Assembly: GCF_900177375.1 (NCBI RefSeq)
Contig: NZ_FWZU01000002.1
Location: 434,001 to 498,000 of the forward strand
DNA length: 64,000 nt
Reading direction: 5' to 3'
DNA from: Desulfovibrio gilichinskyi
GTDB taxonomy: Bacteria; Desulfobacterota; Desulfovibrionia; Desulfovibrionales; Desulfovibrionaceae
A program made the translations under genes and the position numbers. Position 1 is the stretch's first letter. Every line of letters begins with the position of its first letter. The notes beneath the pieces are model-generated. The model did no database searches. It saw only the letters and a list, made by a program, of their open reading frames with translations, and was not told where the DNA came from. Below, piece by piece: positions 1 through 8,919 of this stretch.

Positions 1-216
1 GAATTGCCCATTGAGAAAGAGTTGATGGCTGCTCTTTGCGGAGAGTCAAGCGTAGCGTCGGTTTGGCTTGATCTTGTGGTAGCTTTTGAAAAAGCAAAAT
101 GGGAATCAGTCGGCTCAATCATTTTCTCGCAAAAATTATCTCCTGCATCCGTTGCTCGTAATCATTTGGCCGCTATGCAATGGGCAAATGAAATTACCTT
201 GCTAAGCAAGCACTAG
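1..216 (+). CDS. C-terminal end of a probable HDOD-domain (EAL-HDOD/YuxH-like) signalling protein, partial
   Basis: The reading frame is open from base 1 and ends at the TAG at 214-216, so only about 71 C-terminal residues are in the window. The tail has the pattern seen at the end of YuxH-like EAL-HDOD proteins: an 'IEKELMAALCGE' segment, a helix with 'VVAFEKAKWESV', and a final 'AAMQWANEI' helix. In such proteins the HDOD part is thought to be a protein-interaction or signalling module. The next gene is a chemotaxis methyltransferase, which fits a signalling neighbourhood. The family call rests on a short fragment and could be wrong. Confidence 0.5.
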   Translation, partial: ELPIEKELMAALCGESSVASVWLDLVVAFEKAKWESVGSIIFSQKLSPASVARNHLAAMQWANEITLLSKH

Positions 217-307
217 AGTTTTATCTGAAATGAACTTTTTAAACAGTAATATATTTAGAATACTGTTATTTTTAGCGGGTGGCTCAGTTTAATTTGCCGG
301 GGGTGGT

Positions 308-1153
308 ATGGAGCTCAGTAGTACTGAATTTGATCTTCTCCGCAAGCACATTTACAGCGTGTGCGGGTTGATAATAGGAGACGGCAAAGAATATCTTATT
401 GTGCATCGTCTACAGCATCTTCTTAACGAACACAGCTGTAAATCATGGACTGAGTTTTATAATCTTCTTTGTAAAAAAAAAGGGTTGTTACACGACGAAG
501 TTATAACCGCTATTAATACCCATGAAACTAGTTTTTTCAGAGATCTTCATCCGTTTAATTTAATACGTGATAACATATTACCTGACCTGATAAAAAATAA
601 AAAAAAGAACAAGAAGATTCGTATCTGGTGTGCAGCTGCGTCTACTGGGCAGGAACCTTACACACTCTCCATGGTTATTCATGATCTGCTCGAATCTACA
701 CCGTTTAATACCGTGAAGCATGATGATTTCTCAATATTAGCAACAGATATCTCTGAAAAAATAATTGAGAAAGCCAAGGAAGGTTTGTTCAGTAATCTTG
801 AGTTATCGCGAGGACTGCCTGCTAAGTATAAAAAGTATTTCAGTCAGGACAACAGTCAATGGAAGGTCAGCCCTTTGATCAGTTCAATAGTAACCTTCAA
901 AAGATTTAATTTACTTGAATCTTTTAGAATTCTTGGACAGTTCGATTTTGTTTTGTGCAGAAATGTTTTGATATATTTTGATGATAAAACAAAATTAGAT
1001 ATAGTTCACAAAATACATTCTGTACTGCCGGAAGATGGGTGTTTGATCCTAGGTGCAACGGAGTCATTAGCCGGTCAGACTGATAAATTCGCTTCTGAAC
1101 ATAAAGGGGTAGCTGTTCTTTATCGGCGGAAAAATAAATGTAACTTTCGCTAA
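308..1153 (+). CDS. cheR: CheR-family chemotaxis protein methyltransferase
   Basis: At 281 residues this has the normal length of CheR, the cytoplasmic enzyme that transfers methyl groups from S-adenosylmethionine to receptor glutamates. The N-terminal helical domain (about 1-75) is followed by 'HETSFFRD' (72-79), the glycine-rich SAM loop 'WCAAASTGQEPYTL' (107-120), an acidic 'LATDIS' strand end, and 'CRNVLIYF' near 216-223; all are CheR hallmarks. The ATG follows a G-rich 'gggggtgg' ribosome site. No cheA, cheW, cheB or receptor gene is adjacent, so it is an orphan cheR here. A single-domain response regulator converges on it with a 4-bp overlap at the stops. The nearest receptor gene in the window is at 14.4 kb. 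Confidence 0.93.
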   Translation: MELSSTEFDLLRKHIYSVCGLIIGDGKEYLIVHRLQHLLNEHSCKSWTEFYNLLCKKKGLLHDEVITAINTHETSFFRDLHPFNLIRDNILPDLIKNKKKNKKIRIWCAAASTGQEPYTLSMVIHDLLESTPFNTVKHDDFSILATDISEKIIEKAKEGLFSNLELSRGLPAKYKKYFSQDNSQWKVSPLISSIVTFKRFNLLESFRILGQFDFVLCRNVLIYFDDKTKLDIVHKIHSVLPEDGCLILGATESLAGQTDKFASEHKGVAVLYRRKNKCNFR

Positions 1154-1527
1154 ATATTATATTTATTTCCAAATAGTGATTTTATTTTTTGGATAAAAAT
1201 ATTCATATCCGCTACAGGTTTAAGCAATACATTATCAGATGAGATCCCAAGGTTTCGTACATCGGGCGGAACTGCGTAGTCTACTGAACCTGTATGGATA
1301 ATGAAATCCATTTCCGGACGTATTTTTTTAAGATTAATAATCAGATCGTTGCCGTGCATCACCGGCAGCCGCATGTCTACGATTGCAACTTCGGCATTTT
1401 CAGTTTCCATCAGCTTCAAAGCTTCTTCTGCGCTACCTACGGATATGACATCTATTCCTTCATCTTCGAGATAGTCTACCAGATTTTCCCTGACCATCTG
1501 CTCATCATCTACTACTAAAATGCGCAT
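1150..1527 (-). CDS. Single-domain response regulator (CheY-like receiver)
   Basis: This 125-residue protein is one receiver domain with no output domain. The acidic pocket is D7-D8, the phosphoacceptor is D51 ('IVDMRLP'), and T79 and K103 ('LLKPV') occupy the conserved switch positions. It would be phosphorylated by a histidine kinase and act by protein contact, as CheY or Spo0F do. The start ATG gives 'MRILVVDDE', a typical first strand. It converges on cheR, so the two are not co-transcribed. No kinase lies nearby, so the partner is unknown. Confidence 0.9.
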   Translation of the reverse strand: MRILVVDDEQMVRENLVDYLEDEGIDVISVGSAEEALKLMETENAEVAIVDMRLPVMHGNDLIINLKKIRPEMDFIIHTGSVDYAVPPDVRNLGISSDNVLLKPVADMNIFIQKIKSLFGNKYNI

Positions 1528-1708
1528 ATCTCACTCCGCTTTATATCAAAAGACGTTCTGACTTAAAAAGTATTCAGCCTGCTGCTGTTTAATTAATTCA
1601 AATAATTATTAAGAGCATAAGATATTGTATTTTTATACGCAATAAAAATGATTAGAAGATATAAACCTCCGCAATAAAATTAAAAAGAAGGCATAATATA
1701 ATGCAAAA

Positions 1709-3763
1709 TTATAAGCACTTGAATGTGCTGTATTCCTGCCTGTCGTTGTACTCGGCTTTTTTACCCGCATTCCAGCGGGCTACCGGTCTGTAATATCCGA
1801 CTATACGTGTATATACTTCTGACTCTTCACCGCATTCGGGACATTCATAATGTTCGCCGTGAATATATCCATGTTTTTTACAAATGGAAAATGTCGGAGT
1901 TATCGACAGATACGGTATCTTCGTTTGCTTAAAGGCTTTGATAATAAAGTTCTTAAGAGCATCAAGATCAGATACTGATTCACCTAGGAACGTATGGAAA
2001 ACGCTGCCTCCGGTATAAAGCGGTTGCAGTTTATTCTGATGAGTAAGTGCTAAGATAACATCATCGGAAATTCCGACAGGAAGTGTTGTGGAGTTGGTAT
2101 AGTAAGGGGTTTCGCTGCCTGAAGTTCTTATATCTGCGTACAGGCTTTTATCTATGCGGGCCAACCGATAACTGGTTCCTTCAGCCGGGGTGGCTTCGAG
2201 ATTATAGAGGTTTCCGGTTTCTTCCTGAAAACGTTTTGTAAGATCACGGAGATGGTTTAGAACTCTGGTCATAAGCCTGATGCCTGATGGCGTTTCTATG
2301 CCTTTATCAAGCAGATTCAGACATGCTTCATGTCCGCCGAGTAAACCTATTGTTGCAAAGTGACCCGTATATCCGTGCTTGAGATATCTGTGTGACCATG
2401 GAAACATACCATTGTCCAGATTTGTCTGGATGAGTTTGCGCTTGAATTCAAGGGAATTTTTAGCCTGCTCCGCATATTCTTCAATGAGATCAAGAAAGTC
2501 TTCTTCTCCCTGAGCCAGATAAGCCAGCTTAGGCAGATTCAGAGTTACAACCCCGATTGATCCGGTAAGATCTCCCGCCCCGAAAAGTCCGCCGACTTTG
2601 TTCCTGATTTCGCGTAAATCCATTTGCAGGCGGCAGCACATTGAGCGCACATCTTCAGGATTTAAGTCGGAACTTATAAAATTCTGGAAATAAGGCGCAC
2701 CGTATTTAGCGGTTAATTTAAGTAGCGCGCGTCCGATTTCGGAATCCCACGGAAAGTCTTCCGTCACGTTGTAGGTTGGGATCGGGAATGAAAAAATTCT
2801 ATTTTGGTAGTCACCGTGTAGCATTACTTCAATGAATGAACGATTTACCATTTCCATTTCGGCGGTGTACTCGCCGTAAGTGGAATCTTGAAGGGTTCCA
2901 CCTATGATAACTGCTTCTTTCGCAATATGTTTCGGCGGAACAAGATCAAAAGAAAGATTGGTGAAAGGGCTTTGTCCTCCCCATCTGGAAGTTGTGTTCA
3001 TGTTGAACACAAATTTTTGCATGGACTGCAATACGTCTTCGTAACTGAGATTATCATGCCTGATAAAGGGGGCCAGATAGGTATCAACATTGTTGAAAGC
3101 CTGCGCTCCGGCCCATTCGTTTTGCAATGTGCCGAGAAAATTAACCATCTGCCCTAAAGCCGCATCGAAGTGTTTTGCCGGACCGGAGCATGATCTGCCT
3201 TCAAGGTTGAACCCTTCAAGAAGAAGATCGCGCAGACTCCATCCGGCGCAGTATCCTGCAAGCCCGTATGAAAGGTCGTGAATATGAAAGTAGCCGTGTT
3301 CGTGGGCCTGTCTGATTTCTTCAGGATATTTTTCAAGAGCGTAACGGGCTTGTACTGTGCCGGAAAGGTGAAGCATCAATCCCTGATATGAATGGGCCAT
3401 GTTGGCATTTTCAGAGACACGCCAGTCGCTTTGGTCAAGGTAGTCGTCAATAGTTTCCTTGATGTCGAGATAAGCGTCTTTTTGGCTGCGCAGTCTGCGG
3501 CGGCTGTCACGGTAGAGGATATACTTTTTGGCTGCACTATGAAGCCGTGAATCCATAAGGACTTCTTCAACCATGTTCTGAACATGTTCCTGTTCAGGGA
3601 TAGAAACTCCTTCGAGTTTCTTTTCAACTTGTCTGGCCATGCGCTTGGCCATCAGGGGGTCTTTAATGCCGCTTGCGTTCAGTGCTTTAAATACAGCCTG
3701 TGCAACTCGCTCAGTCGACCATGTTTCCAACCGGCCGTCCCGCTTCATTATCTGCGTGGGCAT
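1709..3763 (-). CDS. nrdD: Anaerobic ribonucleoside-triphosphate reductase (class III)
   Basis: This glycyl-radical enzyme reduces NTPs to dNTPs without oxygen. The N-terminal ATP-cone (about 4-92, 'MKRDGRLETW') is the allosteric site. The C-terminus has a zinc site made of two Cys pairs ('SICKKHG' and 'CPECGE') and the glycyl-radical motif 'RIVGYYRPVARWNAGKK', with G656 as the expected radical residue. The length of 684 aa is normal. The start ATG has an 'aaggag' site four to six bases upstream, inside the 3' end of nrdG, so the two genes overlap by 53 bp and are likely translationally coupled. An oxygen-independent reductase agrees with an anaerobic host. Confidence 0.97.
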   Translation of the reverse strand: MPTQIMKRDGRLETWSTERVAQAVFKALNASGIKDPLMAKRMARQVEKKLEGVSIPEQEHVQNMVEEVLMDSRLHSAAKKYILYRDSRRRLRSQKDAYLDIKETIDDYLDQSDWRVSENANMAHSYQGLMLHLSGTVQARYALEKYPEEIRQAHEHGYFHIHDLSYGLAGYCAGWSLRDLLLEGFNLEGRSCSGPAKHFDAALGQMVNFLGTLQNEWAGAQAFNNVDTYLAPFIRHDNLSYEDVLQSMQKFVFNMNTTSRWGGQSPFTNLSFDLVPPKHIAKEAVIIGGTLQDSTYGEYTAEMEMVNRSFIEVMLHGDYQNRIFSFPIPTYNVTEDFPWDSEIGRALLKLTAKYGAPYFQNFISSDLNPEDVRSMCCRLQMDLREIRNKVGGLFGAGDLTGSIGVVTLNLPKLAYLAQGEEDFLDLIEEYAEQAKNSLEFKRKLIQTNLDNGMFPWSHRYLKHGYTGHFATIGLLGGHEACLNLLDKGIETPSGIRLMTRVLNHLRDLTKRFQEETGNLYNLEATPAEGTSYRLARIDKSLYADIRTSGSETPYYTNSTTLPVGISDDVILALTHQNKLQPLYTGGSVFHTFLGESVSDLDALKNFIIKAFKQTKIPYLSITPTFSICKKHGYIHGEHYECPECGEESEVYTRIVGYYRPVARWNAGKKAEYNDRQEYSTFKCL

Positions 3764-4391
3764 GCTCTCTCCTTGGAGGAATGTATTTCTGAATGGTTAG
3801 ATCAAATCCATCTGGAAGATATCCTCTGGCAGTTTCTACATCATCATCAGTAAGTATGGGTACTTTGGTGATACGAAAATAGAATGCACCAGGGTTTACC
3901 GTTGCGAGATCGAACACTCTTTCAAGATTCTTACGAGCCGTTTCAGCCGTAACAGCCTGTCCGGTAAGCGCAGGATATTTTACATATGGGCCTTTGACGT
4001 CAATGGCAAATTGCTCAACTAAACCTTGTTGAAGAAGGTCCTCAAGTGTTTCAGGAGTCATTCCGTTGCTGTCCATTTTTATGGGAAGTTTGGAAGCTTT
4101 TCTGATTTCAAAAAGGATTTCTCCGAGGTTAGGAACTAACGTAGGCTCGCCTCCAGTAATGGTGACCCCGTCAAGCCATTGCGCACGATTCCTAAGGAAA
4201 GATTTAATATCTTCTTTGGGTAGAACAGGAAGTTTTTCCATGTTCCAGGCCATATCAAAGTTATGGCAGGTTGGACAATTTAGGTTGCAGCCTCCCATAA
4301 AAAAAACGCAGGTTGCTTTTCCTGGCCAGTCACAAAGACTAAGTGGTTCAATCCCGCGAAGATGGTTCCATCCAATAGAGTCTATATTCAT
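3711..4391 (-). CDS. nrdG: Anaerobic ribonucleotide reductase activating protein (radical SAM)
   Basis: This 226-residue radical-SAM enzyme would generate the glycyl radical on NrdD using SAM and a 4Fe-4S cluster. The cluster motif is 'CNLNCPTCHNF' (CxxxCxxC, near residues 35-42), preceded by 'CDWPGKATCVFFMGGC'. 'GGEPTL' matches the SAM-binding GGE motif, and 'IDVKGPY' is typical of this activase group. It is upstream of nrdD in the same direction, and its last 17 codons overlap the start of nrdD. The start codon has no strong ribosome site, so an in-frame alternative is possible. Confidence 0.95.
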   Translation of the reverse strand: MNIDSIGWNHLRGIEPLSLCDWPGKATCVFFMGGCNLNCPTCHNFDMAWNMEKLPVLPKEDIKSFLRNRAQWLDGVTITGGEPTLVPNLGEILFEIRKASKLPIKMDSNGMTPETLEDLLQQGLVEQFAIDVKGPYVKYPALTGQAVTAETARKNLERVFDLATVNPGAFYFRITKVPILTDDDVETARGYLPDGFDLTIQKYIPPRREHAHADNEAGRPVGNMVD

Positions 4392-4507
4392 ATTATTAAT
4401 TTCAGTAAGTATTAAGGTTGAGATAAAAGATATTTTTGATCTTTGAAACTGTGCTTAAAACGCCGCTGACAACTCATTGCGTTTGCGACTAAGACAATAA
4501 CTTAGCT

Positions 4508-4532
4508 CATAAGTTTTGTACAGGGGGCCTTA
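4508..4532 (+). repeat. Direct repeat copy 1 (TGTACA-GGGG element)
   Basis: This 25-bp segment matches 4696-4720 at 20 of 25 positions. Both copies contain AAGTT, one variable base, TGTACA, one purine, GGGG, a pyrimidine and CTT. TGTACA is itself palindromic. It lies 117 bp upstream of the nrdG start. Confidence 0.6.
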
Positions 4533-4695
4533 TAACAAATTGATGTTACATCTCTGTAACTAGCCAAAATAAGCAATTATAGTTAATTTCAGTTAATTTT
4601 AAAAAGTTTTCCACAAGTCTTTAATAAAAAGACAGTCGAAAATACAGGGTTTTTTCTAAAGAAAGTTTAGAAAAAAAAGTTGTTTTAAGAGTCAT

Positions 4696-4720
4696 CAGAA
4701 GTTATGTACAAGGGGTCTTG
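4696..4720 (+). repeat. Direct repeat copy 2 (TGTACA-GGGG element)
   Basis: This is the second copy, in the same orientation and 188 bp from the first. Two copies in one intergenic space suggest a binding site for a regulator of nrdGD or of the divergent gene. No known motif was recognised. Confidence 0.6.
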
Positions 4721-5008
4721 AAGTGAAAAAGCGGGTAACATGTCGATGGATGGATCAGCCCTTTTAGCACAGCTTTTCATACCTTGAAAGAACCTTTGTG
4801 GAGCGTAATTTTTTGCTGTTGAAATTTCAAATACCAATTTTGTCCGATTGAATAATCAGCTTTTTTGAGAAAAGAAAATGAAATAATTTTAATCGCTCAT
4901 TGCCGGATTACTTAGACTTGCCTTGACCTTGCTCCATAGCGTATCTTGCTCTCTATTACTTATGCAAGTAACGATGGTGTCTGTCGAAGTTAACAAATGT
5001 GGGGATAT

Positions 5009-5530
5009 ATGAAAAATATTGTAAAATTGATTATACTGCTTTTTTTAATGTGTTCTTTTCCAGCTTCTGCTCATGCCAGAAGCATGGAGGAAGAACGTTC
5101 GATGTGTATTGCTTTAAATGCTCTTGCGAAATCACAGTGCAAAGAACCTGTTTCTTATAGCTATGTTGGAAAACAAGGTGATTCTGTTTATATTTATAAT
5201 ACTTTTTATGGTTCAAAAGATAAAGATTTTTTCTGCAAAGTAGGAGACGGTGAAGTAACCATTATTTCACGTGATAGATTGTTTCATCGAAGCGTCGTTT
5301 ACTCTATTGATGAAAATGATTGCGGCGTTATAGAGTATTCTGCTGCCTCGTGCACGGATAAGCGTGTTGTAAAGTGTTGTTTTGCAAAATCTGAAAAGGA
5401 GATCAAGGCAGATAAAGAGGTTGATTTCTGGCACAAACCTATTCCGGAGTTATTACAGGAAGATCAAAAAAAGGCTCTGGAAAATCTTCAGAACAGGACG
5501 GTTAAATCTTCCGAAACCAAGCCAGAATAG
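5009..5530 (+). CDS. Secreted hypothetical protein
   Basis: I do not recognise the family. The preferred start is the ATG at 5009 (MKNIVK), just after 'ggggatat'; an in-frame ATG four codons earlier lacks a better site. A signal peptide is clear: two lysines, then 'LIILLFLMCSF' and a likely cleavage after 'ASAHA'. The mature part (about 150 aa) has seven cysteines, including a CC pair late in the protein, which suggests disulfides in the periplasm, and a charged Lys/Glu-rich tail. It stands alone, with its 3' end overlapping the convergent zinc-ribbon gene by 29 bp. Confidence 0.7.
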   Translation: MKNIVKLIILLFLMCSFPASAHARSMEEERSMCIALNALAKSQCKEPVSYSYVGKQGDSVYIYNTFYGSKDKDFFCKVGDGEVTIISRDRLFHRSVVYSIDENDCGVIEYSAASCTDKRVVKCCFAKSEKEIKADKEVDFWHKPIPELLQEDQKKALENLQNRTVKSSETKPE

Positions 5531-5807
5531 CTACAAGCGGAGTTAAGATATATAACGGCCAATAGACCTGCTGATAGGTGAAGAAAACTACCGCAGCCAG
5601 GAGGAAAAGCGCATAGACCCATGCTTCACCGTGTTTTGCAAAGATATCCGCATGTTCAAAGGTGATATTAAATTGGTCACTATTTTTTTTAGAGGATAAA
5701 GGTGACCCGTTAAATCTTGCAAACCCGGATTGCAGTTTATGCCCGCATTTCTCACAGCTTTGTGAATTGTCACTATTTTTATTTCCGCATCTGGTACAGG
5801 TGATCAT
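5502..5807 (-). CDS. Small zinc-ribbon membrane protein
   Basis: This 101-residue protein starts with a zinc ribbon of two CxxC knuckles ('CTRCGN' at 4-9 and 'CEKCGH' near 18-23), followed by a polar linker. Two hydrophobic segments near the C-terminus ('WVYALFLLAAVVFF' and 'LYILTPLVAILAWF') probably form a membrane hairpin. Such zinc-ribbon plus transmembrane proteins are common and mostly uncharacterised, so no function is proposed. It converges on the secreted protein gene with a 29-bp tail overlap. Confidence 0.75.
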   Translation of the reverse strand: MITCTRCGNKNSDNSQSCEKCGHKLQSGFARFNGSPLSSKKNSDQFNITFEHADIFAKHGEAWVYALFLLAAVVFFTYQQVYWPLYILTPLVAILAWFRKI

Positions 5808-6166
5808 TCGGGGTTCCGTATAAAATATTTAGCGTTAAATTCAGTAGGTCAGTTTTAATAATATATGTCCGTAAATAATAAATGCAAGAACACGACCAGT
5901 GTTGAAAATTTGCATTGCGATAGCTTTTGATAATTGAATGAAATATGAAAAAATGCAATGTTTACTGTAAAGAAGAAATAAAAATGGCTGATAATGTATT
6001 TAATAGTTTGCGTGCCATTTTATACTGTTTAAACTCAAAATTAAGTTGTGCTAAAGTTTGATTGCGCTCAGCTCACATACTGAGTTATCAAAGAGAAGTT
6101 GTTTGACTAAGATACTGATTTTGAGACATTTTATGCAAGTAAGTTGGAATAAGTAATGGAGAATTC
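5808..6166. other. Intergenic region, no clear feature
   Basis: This AT-rich gap lies between the divergent zinc-ribbon gene and the 526-aa hypothetical gene. It should hold both promoters, but I see no repeat, hairpin terminator or RNA-like structure that I can support. A 'taatggag' ribosome site directly precedes the ATG at 6167. Confidence 0.4.
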
Positions 6167-7747
6167 ATGAGCGGTGCTAATCAGGATAACTCGCAGGTTC
6201 CAGATAAAGATAAACGGATTGATTTTTATCTGAAAATACTTGGAAAACTTAAAGAACGAAGCACATTACGGGAAGTTCTTGAAAGAGAAGTTTTTTTAGA
6301 GTTTATCAAGTTTAATAATAATCGGATTAATGAATATCCTCTTTTAGAAAAGCAGCAGAGTGGAATTATCACTTTGCTGTGTCATAGGTCGCTTGATCTG
6401 CCTTCACATGAGTTTGTTAAAAAGACTCTGAGTGAATTCATTCTTATGCTCGGCAGATACAGCAAATTGCTTGGCGGAAAGGATCAGAATTCTCTAGATA
6501 TGATCAAAGCAAAAATAATTAATGCTGAAACATTGCTTATAAAAACTGTGCAGGGAGTAGTTTATGCTTCCTGTCTGGTTTCTGATAATTTCGAGGAAGT
6601 AACTCTACGACACTTCGGCGAATCCGCTCTGAAGAAATATAATACACTGCTTGAACAATTCGAGATGAATTCTGAATTCTGGCAGGAAATGATAGCGCAA
6701 TTCATAACTCAAGAGGTTGAATCTTCTTTGACGGCTATGGTTGCGAATGACAAGTATTCGCTGACGCGTGACAAAAGTTATCTTATTCTGCGTTTCCTTT
6801 TTGATGATGTTACAGGCCGTTTTACGTCTAAACCTCCGGGAATCGATAAAACAAGAATTCAAACTGCGTTTGAAGAAGTCGGCGCAGAAGCAGAATCTAT
6901 TGAAGCGTTGAAGATGACATTCAGATCTCTTCTGGAAGGCGGAGTTTTTATCAAGAATGAGGATATGTCTCCTGAGAACATAGAACATATCGCCCGCATA
7001 GTCTGCATTGATCCAGCCACTATTCAATTCAGTAACGACGTTAAAGCGGCGATGCATGAAATGCATGAAGGAGTTGACGGTGATGCGGATAATGAAAGAG
7101 AGGAAGAACTAGCTCGCAAGGTTCAGTTTTCTCAAGATCAAATTAGCGCATGTGCTATCGGAGTCAGCATGACTCTTGATATTGTTGTCAGGGAGTTTAT
7201 GATTGCTTTGAAGAATTTTACATCTCAGGATGAGAAAATTCTTGAATCGTTTTTGCGTAAATTTGAAGTTGAGTCCTTGGACCGTCTTTTCTTCTATCTG
7301 ATTGAAATGAAATTTTCTGCGTTGCTTAAGAAAAAAATTGCAGGAGAAGAGAATAAACTCCTTTTCAGGGTTCTTAAGCGAAGACGGGCCTGTGCCAAAG
7401 ATATCGCCGACCTTGATGCCATCGGCATGACCAAAATCCGAAAATCAAGGCTTTGGCTAAGAGATTCAAGCAATGAGAACTGGCTTATATTTAAGCAGAA
7501 AAGTGCTAAAGAATTGCTTGCTGAAATGCAGTTGTTAGCTCTTGAAAGAAACTTGATTACAGCCATTCTTAAGTTATACGAAAAGGGTGATTTTAAAGTA
7601 GAGTTTCTGGTGCTCATCAGTCTTCAGGCTATAGCTAAAGTCACTAAAGATATACGCGGAAAGCTGAATGAACTTCTTATATTGTTCGGAATCGGTGCTC
7701 AGTCCGAAGAACAGATTCTTAATAAGTTAAAAAATACGGCAGAATAG
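6167..7747 (+). CDS. Large hypothetical cytoplasmic protein (526 aa)
   Basis: I do not recognise this protein. It has no signal peptide or transmembrane segment, is rich in charged residues and leucine, and reads as mostly alpha-helical from end to end. A highly acidic linker ('EGVDGDADNEREEE', near 300-313) separates two helical halves. The C-terminal half has a very basic stretch ('VLKRRRACAKD'). It is monocistronic: a good ribosome site precedes the ATG and a strong terminator follows the stop. Its length and intact frame make it a real gene, possibly restricted to this bacterial group. Confidence 0.75.
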   Translation: MSGANQDNSQVPDKDKRIDFYLKILGKLKERSTLREVLEREVFLEFIKFNNNRINEYPLLEKQQSGIITLLCHRSLDLPSHEFVKKTLSEFILMLGRYSKLLGGKDQNSLDMIKAKIINAETLLIKTVQGVVYASCLVSDNFEEVTLRHFGESALKKYNTLLEQFEMNSEFWQEMIAQFITQEVESSLTAMVANDKYSLTRDKSYLILRFLFDDVTGRFTSKPPGIDKTRIQTAFEEVGAEAESIEALKMTFRSLLEGGVFIKNEDMSPENIEHIARIVCIDPATIQFSNDVKAAMHEMHEGVDGDADNEREEELARKVQFSQDQISACAIGVSMTLDIVVREFMIALKNFTSQDEKILESFLRKFEVESLDRLFFYLIEMKFSALLKKKIAGEENKLLFRVLKRRRACAKDIADLDAIGMTKIRKSRLWLRDSSNENWLIFKQKSAKELLAEMQLLALERNLITAILKLYEKGDFKVEFLVLISLQAIAKVTKDIRGKLNELLILFGIGAQSEEQILNKLKNTAE

Positions 7748-7781
7748 TAAGTTAATATTCTGTAATTATACTAAATAAATG

Positions 7782-7824
7782 AAAAGGCTCTTTTTGCAGT
7801 TAAATTGCAGAAAGAGCCTTTTTT
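7782..7824. terminator. Bidirectional Rho-independent terminator
   Basis: A long stem, 'aaaggctcttt' pairing with 'aaagagccttt', has extra inner pairs (tgca/tgca) and a T-run on the plus side and an A-run on the other. It lies between the convergent ends of the 526-aa gene and purU and can serve both. Confidence 0.88.
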
Positions 7825-7883
7825 ATATCCGTGTCCCGTCCTAAAATAGGTTTACCCTCAAAGGGCAAAACTACTGAGCGCGA

Positions 7884-8753
7884 CTATACAAAAACAACTG
7901 TCTTATTTCCGTCGACAAGAACTCTTTGAGACAGATGCCATTTGACCGCGCGGCTCAGGACCTGACGTTCAATGTCGCGACCCAGAATTTTTAATTCCTC
8001 AATGTCATGTCTGTGCGAAACGCGGATAACATCCTGTTCAATTATGGGCCCTTGATCAAGTTCTTCTGTTACGTAATGAGCGGTAGCTCCGATCAGCTTT
8101 ACACCTCTTTCTCCTGCGCGGCGGTAAGGGTCCGCTCCGACAAAAGCAGGTAAGAAAGAATGGTGAATATTAATTATTTTATAAGGATAAGACTCAATAA
8201 GTTTAGAAGTTAGGATCTGCATATAGCGGGCAAGAATAATTAAATCCACTTTACCGTTGAGAAGTTCTAATATTTTATGTTCAGACTCTTCTTTTTTGTC
8301 TTTTTCAACTGGAATGTGGTGAAAAGTTACCCCGAATGATTCAACCGCTTCGCGCAGGTCCGGATGGTTGCTTATAACCATTGTTATATCGGTAAAGAGT
8401 TCTCCGCGCTTGGCCCGCCATAGAAGATCCATAAGTGCATGGTCAAATTTTGAAACAAGAATAGCTGTTTTTTTCTTAATCCATGCAGGTGTAAGGGTCC
8501 AGATCATTTCAAATTTAACGGCGACAGTCTCAGAGAATTCTTTTTTGAAATCTTCAAATTTGCTTTCAAGGTCTTTCATGTGGAATTCCATTCGCAGAAA
8601 GAAACGCCCGCCGACTGGATCGCTTGAGTGTTGATCTGAATGTATTATGTTGGCATTCTTAGAAAAAAGAAATCCGGAAACGGCCGCAACAATTCCCGGT
8701 TGGTCCTTACAGGCAACTGTAAGGTATGCTGTAGATGCATTTGATGAAGTCAT
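7884..8753 (-). CDS. purU: Formyltetrahydrofolate deformylase
   Basis: PurU hydrolyses 10-formyl-THF to THF and formate, balancing one-carbon pools and supplying formate to PurT where present. The N-terminus is an ACT domain ('LTVACKDQPGIVAAVSGFL') and the rest is a formyltransferase fold: 'KFDHALMDLLWR', 'IPVEKDKKEES', 'ILARYMQIL', 'IINIHHSFLPAF' with the conserved His pair, and 'ATAHYVTEELDQGPII'. I chose the ATG at 8753 (289 aa); a longer reading to 8789 begins with TTG and has no ribosome site. The gene stands between two terminators and seems monocistronic. Confidence 0.95.
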   Translation of the reverse strand: MTSSNASTAYLTVACKDQPGIVAAVSGFLFSKNANIIHSDQHSSDPVGGRFFLRMEFHMKDLESKFEDFKKEFSETVAVKFEMIWTLTPAWIKKKTAILVSKFDHALMDLLWRAKRGELFTDITMVISNHPDLREAVESFGVTFHHIPVEKDKKEESEHKILELLNGKVDLIILARYMQILTSKLIESYPYKIINIHHSFLPAFVGADPYRRAGERGVKLIGATAHYVTEELDQGPIIEQDVIRVSHRHDIEELKILGRDIERQVLSRAVKWHLSQRVLVDGNKTVVFV

Positions 8754-8869
8754 ATTTTGATCTCGCTGTATGATTATGTTACCCTTCAAAAGAGAGAACT
8801 GCTTTTTAGCAGTTGAAAGTCATGCAGGCAAGTGCGGGGTTTGAGGTTCAGTTAAGGCTATGCAAGCAA

Positions 8870-8898
8870 AACGGGCCGGAGATTCTCTCCGGCCCGTT
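8870..8898. terminator. Terminator downstream of livF
   Basis: A perfect 13-bp GC-rich stem (aacgggccggaga / tctccggcccgtt) has a 3-base loop. The minus strand continues into 'ttgcttgc' and the plus strand into a T-run. It closes the liv operon before purU. Confidence 0.85.
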
Positions 8899-8919
8899 TA
8901 TTTTTTATGGCTGCTAAAG

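Larger units (their letters stand above)
4392..5008. other. Intergenic region upstream of nrdG, with a pair of 25-bp direct repeats
   Basis: This 617-bp, very AT-rich gap separates the divergent nrdGD operon and the secreted-protein gene, so it should hold promoters for both. Its only clear structure is a pair of near-identical direct repeats (listed separately) sharing 'aagtt-tgtaca' and a GGGG run. I did not see a convincing NrdR-box pair. There is no long hairpin with a T-run and no coding potential that resembles a protein. Confidence 0.5.

Noticed and set aside
278-301. Sigma-54-like TGGCTC...TTGCC before cheR
   Set aside because: GG and GC are 13 bases apart instead of 10, so it does not fit a -24/-12 promoter.
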